Source: Baffinella frigidus
Taxonomy: Eukaryota; Cryptophyceae; Cryptomonadales; Baffinellaceae
Assembly (NCBI GenBank): GCA_026770585.1
Contig: MU646428.1
Span: forward strand, 492,704-505,356
Direction: 5' to 3'
Length of the DNA stretch: 12,653 nucleotides
Positions 1-6,761 of the stretch are shown here, one piece after another. The notes under the pieces are model-generated. The model did no database searches and was not told the origin of the DNA. It saw only the letters and a list, made by a program, of their open reading frames with translations. Made by a program: the position numbers and the translations under genes. Positions within the stretch are counted from its first letter, which is position 1. Each line of letters opens with the position of its first letter.

Positions 1-300
1 TAGGAGTGAGGGGTTAGGGGTTAAGGGTTCGGGGTGAAGGATCAGGGGTGAGGGATCAGGGGTTAGGGGTTAGGGGTTAGGGGTTAGGGGTTAGGGGTTA
101 GGGGTTAGGGGTTGAGGGTTCGGGGATCGGGGTTCGGTTTTCGGCTTTTTGGTTTAGGGTTCAGGGTTTAGGTGTTGAAGATGCGGGGGGCGTAGGCGCT
201 AGGGTTCAGGGCTCAGGGTTTAGAACAGATTGGTGCTTAGGGTTCGGGGTTCGGGGTCCGGGGTTTACACGATCTTGTTTAGGTTTTCGGGGGTGGGGGT
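1..300 (+). repeat. Degenerate telomere-like tract, GTTAGGG variant
   Basis: G-rich strand on +. Positions 58-113 are a clean block of GTTAGGG heptamers (read as TTAGGGG), a one-base variant of TTTAGGG. The remainder mixes TTCAGGG, TTCGGGG and TTTAGGG. No gene is visible. The G strand runs towards the right, so if this were a true left chromosome end it would be in the wrong orientation; it is better read as interstitial. Confidence 0.9.
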
Positions 301-314
301 TAGGGCTTAGCTGG

Positions 315-490
315 CCAACGTGATGTATAAACGATGCCACCCCCCCTTGCTAACGAGGGATAGTGTTCAGGGGAAAAGCTCGTAAAAAGCTCGTAAGAGA
401 GGCCGACACGGGGTACAGTATGTAGCACAATACGGAAGGCATGTGCGGCGCTGACGCTGGTTGTTTGGCAATAAATTACCAATCTCTCTA
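315..490 (-). repeat. Dispersed repeat R3, copy a
   Basis: Read on minus, the segment from about 490 down to about 385 matches + strand 6366-6470 closely, starting at a shared TAATTTATTGCC. Both copies read through as a short peptide containing YCQTTSVSA, then VPRVG.SYE, so a conserved frame is possible. The minus ORF here spans 300-482 (60 codons) and overlaps the repeat. It is probably a mobile or segmentally duplicated fragment; no protein family is recognised. Confidence 0.6.
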
Positions 491-548
491 GTGTTTAAGG
501 TTTGGGGGGTAGGGGTTTGGGGTCAGCTGGCCAACCCATCGCATCGTT

Positions 549-640
549 TAGGTCCTTTAGGTTCTTCAAGCTCCCAACATAGGCGGACACCGGAACTGGT
601 TCTGAAGAAAGGCCATGCATCGTTTATCACGTTCAGGGTT
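549..640 (-). repeat. Dispersed repeat R1, copy a (exon-like)
   Basis: On minus, a pyrimidine-rich stretch ending CCTTTCTTCAG precedes a block that aligns with 971-1079, 2831-2937, 4327-4411 and 4512-4609. The shared block contains GTGTCCGCC or a variant, then GGGAG, and closes with a 9-bp CCTAAAGGA motif. The acceptor-like CAG sits at the same place in all five copies. One frame gives FRCPPMLGA then stop; another reads VRLCWELEEPKG. The frame cannot be settled from this window. Confidence 0.55.
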
Positions 641-790
641 TCGGGTTTGCATTCCCGTGTGCTGGTTCACCAGCCGTAAACCCGTTGAAACCCCTACCCA
701 TTCAAACCCCTACCCATTTTCAAACCCCTACCCCCTTGAGCAAAACCGATGGTTCACCAGCCCTAAACCCTGCATTCCCCTTTACTCAAG
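636..790. repeat. G-rich to C-rich telomere-like inverted junction
   Basis: A short G-rich run (GGGTTTCGGG near 640-650) is followed by a hairpin core, GCTGGTTCACCAGC near 660-674, and then by C-rich heptamer-like sequence on + (AAACCCCTACCC) up to about 775. GGTTCACCAGCC recurs near 752. Polarity changes here from rightward to leftward, as it would in an end-to-end telomere junction, but the sequence is degenerate. Confidence 0.5.
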
Positions 791-868
791 GGGGCATGGC
801 GAACCATGCACCGGCTGCGGCTGTGTGTGGTTTGTTTTTGGATACCATGAGCCTCAAAAGAGGCTGAC

Positions 869-1096
869 TTGGGTTCGGTGTGTGTGATGAGCGCGATTTT
901 CTGGATCAACTCAAACACCCCAAGAGAGCCACCCTGTATCCCCTCTTCACGAGCCTCTGCACTGGAGAGCGAAACGCGACCCGAAAGCAAACATGCTTTC
1001 TTTGCAGTCCTTTCTACGGAAGGGCGTTTCGTTGGGCTATGTTGGGAGAAATTAAAACCTAAAGGACCTAAAGGACCAATGGACAAAATGTATTAG
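869..1096 (+). CDS. Unrecognised short ORF over repeat R1, copy b
   Basis: A 75-codon ORF whose 3' half is repeat R1 (971-1079). It reads HAFFAVLSTEGRF, then CWEKLKPKGPKGP, and stops at a TAG next to a telomere-like tract. Copy c on minus at 2831-2937 reads AFPAVLSTEGRV, then CWEKFKPKRPKGP and stop, so the frame is kept between copies. A strong acceptor-like TTTCTTTGCAG lies inside, ending near 1009, so the ATG may be irrelevant and the true unit may be a terminal exon. In a second frame the copies read GRAFRWAMLGEI and GRACRWRMLGEI. No known family is recognised. The minus ORF over 763-1086 is treated as a shadow. Confidence 0.35.
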   Translation: MGSVCVMSAIFWINSNTPREPPCIPSSRASALESETRPESKHAFFAVLSTEGRFVGLCWEKLKPKGPKGPMDKMY

Positions 1097-1266
1097 GGTT
1101 CAGGTCCACGACGCAAAGTTTCGATGATAAACGATGCTGCGTGTGATAAATGCACGATCGATACGATTGAAACGATACCCCTTTGTTATGCAACTGGAGA
1201 AGTCGACACTACTCCATGCTACTCCACACTACTCCGCAATACTCCAAACTCTGAAGGGGGTAGGGT
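1097..1266. other. Spacer without a recognised gene
   Basis: Contains a short run of CTACTCCA-like direct repeats (1205-1245: ACTCCATGCT, ACTCCACACT, ACTCCGCAAT) and a GATAAACGATGC motif near 1127 that also occurs near 326 and, inverted, near 615. Nothing else is visible. Confidence 0.5.
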
Positions 1267-1329
1267 TCAGGGCGGGTTGACCATAGGCTGCTGAGCGACG
1301 AAAGGCTGCTGAGCCATCATCGGCTGTTG
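1267..1329 (-). CDS. Gln/Pro-rich terminal-exon-like segment R2a
   Basis: On minus, an acceptor-like CTCTCACAG is followed at once by a 63-nt open stretch: 20 codons plus TGA. The peptide is QQPMMAQQPFVAQQPMVNPP, two AQQP repeats. The stop lies at the join with telomere-like sequence (CCCTGAACCC). Copies at 1544-1606 and 2602-2664 have the same length, the same acceptor position and a stop at the same codon. It is read as a duplicated last exon; no ATG or upstream exon is assigned directly. It could instead be a conserved repeat with a fortuitous frame. Confidence 0.45.
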   Translation of the reverse strand, partial: QQPMMAQQPFVAQQPMVNPP

Positions 1330-1360
1330 CTGTGAGAGGCGCGGGCGTTCACATTTAGGT

Positions 1361-1543
1361 CCTTTAGGTTTAGGGTTTAGGGTTCAGGGTTTAGGGTTTA
1401 TGGTTTAGTGTTTCGGGGTTAGGATTTAGGGTTTAGGGTTTAGGGTTTAGGGTGTAGGGTTTCGGGGTCAGGGTTTCGGGTTTAGGGTTTAAGGTTTCGG
1501 GGTTCAGGTTTAGAATCAGGGTTTAGGGGTTAGGGTTAAGGGT
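1361..1543 (+). repeat. Telomere-like TTTAGGG tract
   Basis: Mostly TTTAGGG with TTTCGGG, TTCAGGG and one-base slips. It lies between R2b and R2a, so in a minus-strand gene model it would be intronic, C-rich on the coding strand. Confidence 0.9.
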
Positions 1544-1606
1544 TCAGGGATGGTTGACCATAGGCTGCTGAGCGATGATAGGCTGCTGAGCCATCATCGG
1601 CTGTTG
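1544..1606 (-). CDS. Gln/Pro-rich terminal-exon-like segment R2b
   Basis: The acceptor-like site is CTGTGCTCCTCACAG, with a good pyrimidine run. The 63-nt frame reads QQPMMAQQPIIAQQPMVNHP and stops at TGA. It differs from R2a at few residues (FV to II, P to H). The high Gln and Pro content suggests a low-complexity C-terminal tail. It sits between a telomere-like tract on its 3' side and an inverted TIR element on its 5' side. Confidence 0.45.
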   Translation of the reverse strand, partial: QQPMMAQQPIIAQQPMVNHP

Positions 1607-1664
1607 CTGTGAGGAGCACAGGCGTTTACAGGCTATTTCGTACCAGGAAAACAGCGTACACTAG

Positions 1665-1825
1665 TCACACAGCGGACTTCGCAGGAATTTCGGACCACCC
1701 TTGAGCGATAAGACCTAGGACACTACGGTAGGCAATCCAGAGGGACATAAGGGGGGTCCCTACTGATACGGTAACGGAAAATCGGGCTCTCAGAGCACGA
1801 AAACTCTTCGTAACCCGCTGTGTGG
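1665..1825 (-). mobile_element. 161-bp TIR element, copy D (inverted)
   Basis: This is the reverse complement of the element at 3648-3808 and 5944-6104. The ends are near-complementary: TCACACAGCGGACTTCG on the left and CTTCGTAACCCGCTGTGTGG on the right. Length is exactly 161 bp, as in the two other full copies. It is the most diverged full copy. No transposase frame fits in it, so it would be a non-autonomous, MITE-like element. No target-site duplication is evident. Confidence 0.75.
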
Positions 1826-1992
1826 ATGTCTAGACTATATCAAACACTTGCGTGGACTATTGCAAACCCTTGTGCGCAGGGTTGAGGGTTGCAGCGTGGA
1901 GGTTTTGTGGAGACACGCGTTACAACCCGCCTGGCCTACATACCTTAAGCCTCAGGATTTCATAGTTCACCAGGATGTCATAGTTCACAACA

Positions 1993-2004
1993 CCTTCGCG
2001 AAGG
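1993..2004. repeat. 12-bp perfect palindrome
   Basis: CCTTCGCGAAGG. It lies just left of the larger foldback and after two copies of CATAGTTCAC (near 1960 and 1978). Confidence 0.6.
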
Positions 2005-2018
2005 AAAAAGACCTCCAC

Positions 2019-2135
2019 GCCCTGGTACAAATTTTGTACCAGACTCCAGGACAAGACCAGAAACTGGACGTTATATGTGTATTCAGGGTATTTTAGTGTC
2101 GTGTCCTGAAGTCTGGTACAACAATTGTACCAGGG
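2019..2135. repeat. Foldback with nested CTGGTACAA palindromes
   Basis: Arms 2019-2056 and 2098-2135 are inverted copies of each other with a few mismatches. Each arm contains its own palindrome: CTGGTACAAA and TTTGTACCAG around 2022-2042, and CTGGTACAA and TTGTACCAG around 2113-2133. The CCTGGTACAAA motif also occurs at the 3' end of the duplicated 68-nt introns at 11916 and 12236. No gene is supported, although a short + ORF crosses the left arm. Confidence 0.7.
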
Positions 2136-2225
2136 CTTGGAGCCTTTTTTAGCCCCTTTTGGAACTATTAAATTGGAGAAGTCGAAGTTCCCCGTAGAAC
2201 GAAACGCACCGAAGTAATTTGACAG

Positions 2226-2612
2226 GCTTGAGGGTTTGGGGTTCAGAGTCAGGGGTTTAGGGTTGAAGGTTTGGGATTTAGGATTTAGGGTTTATGGAGA
2301 GTTTCGGTTTTGGGTTTAGGGTTAAAGGTTTTGGGTTTAGGGTTTAGTGATCAGGGTTTAGGGCTTGGTTTTTAGGGGTTAGAGGTCAGGGTTTAGGGTT
2401 AGAGGTTTAGGGTTCAGGGTTTCGGGTTTAGGGTTTAGAGTTCAGGGTTCAGGGTTTAGGGTTTAGGGTTTAGGGTTTAGGGTTTAGGATTTAGGGTTTA
2501 GGTTTAGGGTTTAGGGTTTAGGGTTTAGGGTTTAGGGTTTAGGGTTTAGTGTTCAGGGTTTAGGGTTTAGGGTTTAGGGTTTAGGGTTTCGGGTTTAGGG
2601 TTTAGGGTTTAG
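2226..2612 (+). repeat. Telomere-like tract, best-preserved TTTAGGG block
   Basis: Degenerate at the left and nearly pure TTTAGGG at 2455-2612, with occasional TTCAGGG, TTTCGGG and one missing base. The right end overlaps the R2c stop codon: on minus, CCTAAACCCTAA closes that frame. Confidence 0.95.
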
Positions 2613-2664
2613 GATGTTGAACCATAGGCTGTTGAGCCATGATCGGCTGTTGCATCGGCTGTTG
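2602..2664 (-). CDS. Gln/Pro-rich terminal-exon-like segment R2c
   Basis: After an acceptor-like CCCCCACACAG comes a 63-nt frame of 20 codons plus TAA. It reads QQPMQQPIMAQQPMVQHPKP. The last three codons plus stop are telomere-like sequence (CCT AAA CCC TAA), so the terminus is built from the heptamer tract. The internal repeat count differs from R2a and R2b, but the total length is the same. Confidence 0.45.
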   Translation of the reverse strand, partial: QQPMQQPIMAQQPMVQHPKP

Positions 2665-2830
2665 CTGTGTGGGGGCGTAGGTGTCAGGGTTCAGGGTTTA
2701 TGGGAGTGGTCCACCAATTTCAGTGTTGATGAGATTGATCCACTACTCCTGGCCACCTCAGCCACTTCTGGCGACAAGTGGACCCTACTAAGTGGTCGCA
2801 CTAAGTGGATCACTCTCGGTGTCGGGTTCA

Positions 2831-2937
2831 GGGTCCTTTAGGTCTTTTAGGTTTAAATTTCTCCCAACATACGCCAACGACACGCCCTTCCGTGGAAAGG
2901 ACTGCAGGAAAAGCATTTTTGCTTTCGGATCGCGTTA
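2831..2937 (-). repeat. Dispersed repeat R1, copy c (exon-like)
   Basis: On minus the acceptor-like GCTTTTCCTGCAG is followed by TCCTTTCCACGGAAGGGCG, as in copy b. The frame shared with copy b ends KPKRPKGP and stop. The gap from 2665 to 2830 and the stretch from 2938 to 3100 hold no gene I can support. Confidence 0.55.
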
Positions 2938-3100
2938 AGAGGTTGCACACGGGGGACTACCAGTCTCTTTCCAAAATTCAAACTGCCGGAGACAATTGAC
3001 TTGAAGGCCCAGGGACACGTGTGATCACGTTACGCCGAGATTCTGGGCCCATACCATTGGCGGTTACGGATTACTGAATTTATGAAAGACGATTTCGCCG

Positions 3101-3121
3101 TTATTGCATCATCGGTTGCTG
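3101..3121 (-). pseudogene. Truncated R2 terminal-exon-like segment (R2d)
   Basis: The acceptor-like CGCCCCTTACAG is followed by QQPMMQ and an in-frame TAA. The first residues match R2a and R2b; the rest of the cassette is missing. The flanking GGGGCGTGGG matches the 5' flank of other R2 copies. Confidence 0.4.
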
Positions 3122-3249
3122 CTGTAAGGGGCGTGGGTGCAGGGTTCAGGAGACTTTAGGGACTGGGTTCAGGGGGTTAGGGTTCAGGAGAGTAAATCAG
3201 GAACACAGTGCCTAGGAAACACCGACCTTCTGAGACTCCAATTAGGTTT

Positions 3250-3362
3250 TGAGGGTTTAGGGTTTAGGATCAGGGTTCCTTGCAGCTCGCCTCCGACGAG
3301 GTGAGCTTGCTCAACCCCGAACCCGAAACCCTGAACCCTGAACCCTGAACCCTGAACCCCTA
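3250..3362. repeat. Telomere-like inverted (head-to-head) junction
   Basis: G-rich sequence on + (GGGTTTAGGATCAGGG) is followed by a palindromic spacer, AGCTCGCCTC, CGAC, GAGGTGAGCT, and then by clean C-rich heptamers (CCCTGAA repeated, 3318-3357). The order, G-strand then C-strand, is that of fused chromosome ends or of a foldback. The spacer stem has one mismatch. Confidence 0.65.
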
Positions 3363-3365
3363 CCC

Positions 3366-3647
3366 GACTGCTTACTGAAACAGGAAGGGTTTTAACAGGA
3401 CGATGACTAAACTGGTTGGGATTAGTACCATAAGGGCATGACTGTTGACCTATTGTAATAAGTCAACAGTCGTACGGGGAACTCCTCACGTGGCTGTGTA
3501 CAAATGTTAAAACGTGTTAGAAAGCTGCTGGCAACGAAAGTTACTACACGATTGGGCCATATTAGTAATAGTAAAGCATTTATGTAGGAATTTTCGTTGG
3601 CCAGAAGCTGATATTTTGTTTCGTTTCCGCAATGAAATTGTTCCAAG
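3366..3647. other. AT-richer segment with a hairpin, no gene supported
   Basis: Contains a strong hairpin at 3440-3471: arms GACTGTTGAC and GTCAACAGTC, extended by four more pairs after one mismatch, with a 2-nt loop. A 99-codon minus ORF (3422-3721) runs through the hairpin into the TIR element and is unlikely to be a gene. Confidence 0.5.
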
Positions 3648-3808
3648 CCACACAGAGGGCTACGAAGGGAGTTTCGTCCCATTTCAGGCCGAGTTTCCGT
3701 TACCTGATCCGTAGGAACCACCCTATGTCCCTACGGGTTGCCTACCGTAGGGTCCTAGGTCTTATCGCTTAGGGGTTATTCAAAATCCCTTCGAAGTGCG
3801 CTGTGTGG
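3648..3808 (+). mobile_element. 161-bp TIR element, copy A
   Basis: The 23-bp ends match at 19 of 23 positions once one is reverse-complemented: CCACACAG, seven variable bases, then CGAAGGGA at the left; TCCCTTCG then CTGTGTGG at the right. The interior holds the palindromic CCTACCGTAGG and CCTAGG motifs. It is the same length as copies B and D. There is no ORF of note and no clear target-site duplication (left flank TTCCAAG, right flank TATAGTC). Likely a non-autonomous DNA transposon; superfamily not assigned. Confidence 0.8.
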
Positions 3809-3837
3809 TATAGTCATCGTCGTGGTACAATCTTGAC

Positions 3838-4185
3838 CTGCTTTAGGACTTAGGGTCCAGGGGTTCAAGGGTTCAGGGGTTCAGGGTTCAGGGTTCAGGG
3901 TTCAGGGTTTAAGATTTGGGGTTTGGTGCTTGGTGCTTAAAGTGGGGATGTGAGGGTTTAGGGATTAGGGTCTAGGGTCTAGGGTCCAGGGTCCAGGGTC
4001 TAGGGTTTAGGGTTTAGGGTTTAGGGTTTAGGGTTTAGGGTTTAGGGTTTAGGGTTTAGGTTTTAGGGTTTAGGGTTTAGGGTTTAGGGTTTAAGGATTA
4101 GGTTTTAGAGTCTAGGGTTCATGTTTTAAGGTTTGGGGTTAGGGTTGAGGATTTAGTGTTTAGGGTTTAGGGTTTAGGGTTTATG
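3838..4185 (+). repeat. Telomere-like tract with TTCAGGG and TTTAGGG blocks
   Basis: Positions 3880-3910 are a TTCAGGG block and 4003-4095 are nearly pure TTTAGGG. Between them are TCTAGGG and TCCAGGG variants (3968-4000). Confidence 0.92.
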
Positions 4186-4218
4186 TTTAAGCGTTCTTTA
4201 GGGTTAATGAATAAGCGT

Positions 4219-4284
4219 TCAGACCTGCTGCATCGGAACGGCATACTGCGGCTGGACCTGCTGAGGATACCCCTGGTCCATAAC
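4219..4284 (-). CDS. Gln/Pro-rich terminal-exon-like segment R2e
   Basis: After an acceptor-like CAAACACAG on minus, 21 codons and a TGA follow. The peptide begins VMDQGYPQQ and ends PMQQV. It is compositionally like R2a-R2c but not a close copy; it may be the original last exon or a neighbouring one. An in-frame TGA lies just upstream of the acceptor, so without splicing no longer frame exists. Confidence 0.4.
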   Translation of the reverse strand, partial: VMDQGYPQQVQPQYAVPMQQV

Positions 4285-4326
4285 CTGTGTTTGAAGGGCC
4301 ACATATCACGAACTCGTCATCGCGTG

Positions 4327-4411
4327 ATGTGATCTGAATGGAAGCATGGCTTTTCTGCAGATAAGTTCCAGTGTCCGCCTATGGTGGGAGTTAAAAGAAG
4401 CGAAAGGACCT
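4327..4411 (+). repeat. Dispersed repeat R1, copy d
   Basis: The acceptor-like GCTTTTCTGCAG is followed by a copy of the R1 exon-like block. It forms an inverted pair with copy e at 4512-4609 across a 100-bp spacer. Relative to copy e it has an in-frame TGA and a missing base upstream of the acceptor; downstream it reads VRLWWELKEAKGPK. Confidence 0.55.
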
Positions 4412-4787
4412 AAAAAGAGCTCAAGAGGTCAGGTCTCCCTTGGGAGACTGGGCTCTTTGCAGAGCCACTCCGAAGTTGATTGGGTTCGTTCCCCAACCCC
4501 AACTTACGACCTGTAGGTCCTTTAGATTCTTTTAACTCCCCCCATTGGCGGACACCGAAACTTATCCTGCAGAGAGGCCATGCTTCCTTTTGGATCACAT
4601 CGAACAGTCCGTCAACGCGACCGGGGCAGCGTTCTAGCTCTGCCTCACTCGGTTTGACCAACCGACTATCCTCAATTTCAAATTTGACATGCTTGGTTTG
4701 CGGTACGAATCCGCAAACTTTGGATTGGAAAAGAGCCCGGGCCCACCAAATTGGTAAGCCCCAATGGACTGAGACAGAGCTAGGCAC
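4410..4787 (-). pseudogene. Possible gene remnant containing R1 copy e
   Basis: The longest balanced-composition ORF in the left half (125 codons on minus). A central stretch reads VKFEIEDSRLVKPSEAELE, then GLFDVIQKEAWPLC, then FGVRQWGELKESKGP. The part from DVIQKEAWP on (4512-4609) has homologues in R1a and R1d with similar residues. An acceptor-like CCTCTCTGCAG lies inside, so part of the frame may be intronic. The + strand also has a 116-codon ORF here; I prefer minus because the R1 copies read alike on that strand. Codon G/C at third positions is much lower than in the right-end exons. Function unknown. Confidence 0.35.
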
Positions 4788-4830
4788 TAGAACTCGCCCC
4801 TTCCCGAAGGACCCAGATTTCCTACCATAG

Positions 4831-5049
4831 ATAGAAAATGTCGACCGAAGGGAGTTCGGTCGTCCGAAATTAAAAAAACCGCATCCATCTATATCTGGTT
4901 GTCTTCTGTTGGCTAGTGGATGCTGAACCCTCCCTGGGGGCCGGGATGGAGAGGATTCTATCTTCTGTGGGGGATCATGGGGAATCTGGTTAAATCAACG
5001 GTTTGCCAGGCGCATCAACGGTTTCACTTCTTGACAACACACCATTCAG
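4831..5049. other. Spacer, no supported gene
   Basis: Contains a small inverted repeat around 4842-4867 (GACCGAAGGGAGTTCGGTC) and otherwise no feature I can support. Confidence 0.4.
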
Positions 5050-5274
5050 TCACCATCGTTCTACAAAGCGTGCGCGGTTTCGTGCCCGTCCTGGCACCAC
5101 GCTCGCCCAGTTTCGTGCCGCTCCCGGTACAGAACGCGCGCACCGGTCAACCCTTGAGGAGGGGGCGTTGAGGAGGGGGCGTGCCTGTCCGGGCAGAATA
5201 TCCATCTGCTGCTGCATCAGTGGAGCCTGGTCCTCTTGCGCGCTCTGGCGCGCGCGCGTGGATGTGCAGCGCCC
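5050..5274 (-). CDS. Q-rich exon-like ORF
   Basis: On minus, an acceptor-like CATCACGCAG ends at 5275. The frame continues as SAQEDQAPLMQQQMDIL, then PGQARPLLNAPSS. A second possible acceptor (GCGCGCCAG) lies just before SAQED in the same phase. It shares GC richness with the right-end exons and Gln content with the R2 segments, and lies on the same strand between them, so it may belong to the same gene. A 15-bp direct repeat (TTGAGGAGGGGGCGT twice, 5154-5182) lies at its 3' part. Overlapping + and other minus frames are long because the DNA is GC-rich. Confidence 0.3.
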   Translation of the reverse strand, partial: GRCTSTRARQSAQEDQAPLMQQQMDILPGQARPLLNAPSSRVDRCARSVPGAARNWASVVPGRARNRARFVERW

Positions 5275-5289
5275 CTGCGTGATGCTCAA

Positions 5290-5737
5290 GCGGTCTCATT
5301 CGTCGGAAGCAGAAGAGGGTGCGGGCGTGGGAGAGTGCTGTCCCAACCGCGGGGGGGGAAACATTGGGTCGGCCCCAAGACGACATTGAGAATGTCTTGA
5401 TGAGGGTACGCGGCCCGGTGGGTGTGCCGCCGTGGGGATGGGTTTAGGAGCGTTGGGCGTCCCAAGGCTCGCAAGGCTGGCACGTTCTGGGACTGGGCCG
5501 GAGGCAGGGAGACAGTTGCAACTGGTTCGTAGTCGCAACGTCAGAGGTCCCACGAGAAAGCACCGACATGCACATCTGCCCGTCGCTAATGCTTGAGGTT
5601 AAAGACCTTGGAGCTCGAAGGGTTGTGATGCAGGTGGAGGTGCCGAGCAAACACGGATCTCGAGAAGGACCGAGTTGGGGTACTTGTCGGACCCAATGCG
5701 CCTGCCAAACCGTTAATTTTTATCGTTCCTCATCAAC
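5290..5737. other. GC-rich region without a recognised gene
   Basis: Overlapping ORFs exist on both strands (for example minus 5296-5553, Pro/Ser-rich) but none has splice signals, repeats or motifs that single it out. No function proposed. Confidence 0.4.
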
Positions 5738-5943
5738 GAAGTTTTGCCTGTCTTGGGAAAAATATTTTTTTTCTCCGAAGACGGTCGGCTGCTTCGGCTG
5801 ATCCAGTAAAGGAGCCAACCGTCAGTCAACTGATCCAGAGGACCGTACAGTACATGGGGTACCTCGAATTTACGAACACGCAACTCCCCCAGAGGACCAC
5901 CCTAGGCTCCTAGTTCTTGATCTACAGATCAATAACATGTACT
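5738..5943 (+). repeat. Dispersed segment R4, copy 1
   Basis: Matches 6232-6365 and 6487-6597 in order: GTTTTGCCTGTCTTGGG, CGGTCGGCTGCTTC, GTCAACTGATCCAGAGG, GTACATGGGGTACCTCG, and a closing TGATCTACAGATCA mini-hairpin with AACATGTA. Copy 2 carries about 120 bp of extra sequence (R3b) after the GATCCAGAGGACCGTA motif. The end abuts the left end of TIR element B. Confidence 0.75.
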
Positions 5944-6104
5944 CCACGCAGCAGGCTACGAAGGGACTTTCGGCCCATTACGGGCCGAGTTTCCGTTACC
6001 TTGTCCGTAGGAACCCCCATATGTCCCTACGGGTTGCCTACCGTAGGGTCCTAGGTCTTATCGCTTAGGGGTTATTCAACATCCCTTCGAAGGCCGCTGT
6101 GTGG
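5944..6104 (+). mobile_element. 161-bp TIR element, copy B
   Basis: Left end CCACGCAG then CTACGAAGGGA; right end TCCCTTCGAAG then CGCTGTGTGG. Length is identical to copies A and D, and the interior from the GAGTTTCCGTTACC block to GGGGTTATTCAA is close to copy A. It sits exactly between the two R4 copies. No coding capacity and no clear target-site duplication. Confidence 0.8.
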
Positions 6105-6231
6105 GTAGGGTCCACAGGGCGGATTTCACATGGAAAGTCTTATAAATCGCAAAGTTGGTTTCAATGAAAATTACTACACGTTTTTTAAATACCACTATTC
6201 AAGATTTTTCTGTGTAGTAAATCCTTTAGCG

Positions 6232-6600
6232 TCGAAGAATTTTGCCTGTCTTGGGAAAAACAGATTACTTTTTAATTTCCGGTCGGCTGCTTCACAAGGG
6301 AGTCGGCGAAGGGGGTCGGTCTAGAGAGGACCCTGCAGTAAGTCAACTGATCCAGAGGACCGTAGTGAGATTGATAATTTATTGCCAAACAACCAGCGTC
6401 AGCGCCACACATGCTACGCATTGTGTCACTACTGTTCCCCGTGTCGGCCGCTCATACGAGCATTTTCCGGATGGATTCTAACTCCACATCGTACAGAGGA
6501 CCCTACAGTACATGGGGTACCTCGAATTTACGAACACGCAACTCCCCTGGGACCACCCTCGGCTCCTCGTTATTGATCTACAGATCAATAACATGTAATG
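6232..6600 (+). repeat. Dispersed segment R4, copy 2, interrupted by R3b
   Basis: The outer parts match copy 1. The internal segment at about 6366-6485 is the second copy of R3 (GATAATTTATTGCCAAAC, YCQTTSVSA when translated), inverted relative to 315-490. The join repeats part of the host sequence: GATCCAGAGGACCGTA before and GTACAGAGGACCCTACAGTA after. This looks like an insertion with a short flanking duplication. Confidence 0.7.
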
Positions 6601-6761
6601 TAGGGTTCGACGGTTGTTGCACCACCTCCAGAAATAGATATTGCACACCCGCCGAGTTACTGCACACCCACACATCACGAGCGTCCTGGCTCCTGCGAGA
6701 CCATCGAGGCTCATCACCTGTCCGACCGAGGCTCACATCCTGCAGAACAGCGTCGAACCTA

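Noticed and set aside
1-300. True chromosome end at the left edge
   Set aside because: G-rich strand runs rightward and units are degenerate; a left terminus should show C-rich repeats on +.
763-1086. 107-codon minus ORF (GPLGFNFSQHSPT)
   Set aside because: Antisense of the R1 block; similar frames appear in antisense of other R1 copies, but the acceptor-like sites and stops favour the other strand.
3422-3721. 99-codon minus ORF
   Set aside because: Runs through a strong hairpin and into the TIR element, with no related frame in other element copies.
5003-5553. Several overlapping 65-128-codon ORFs on both strands
   Set aside because: GC-rich sequence gives long chance frames; only the Q-rich minus frame with an acceptor-like site is kept, at low confidence.
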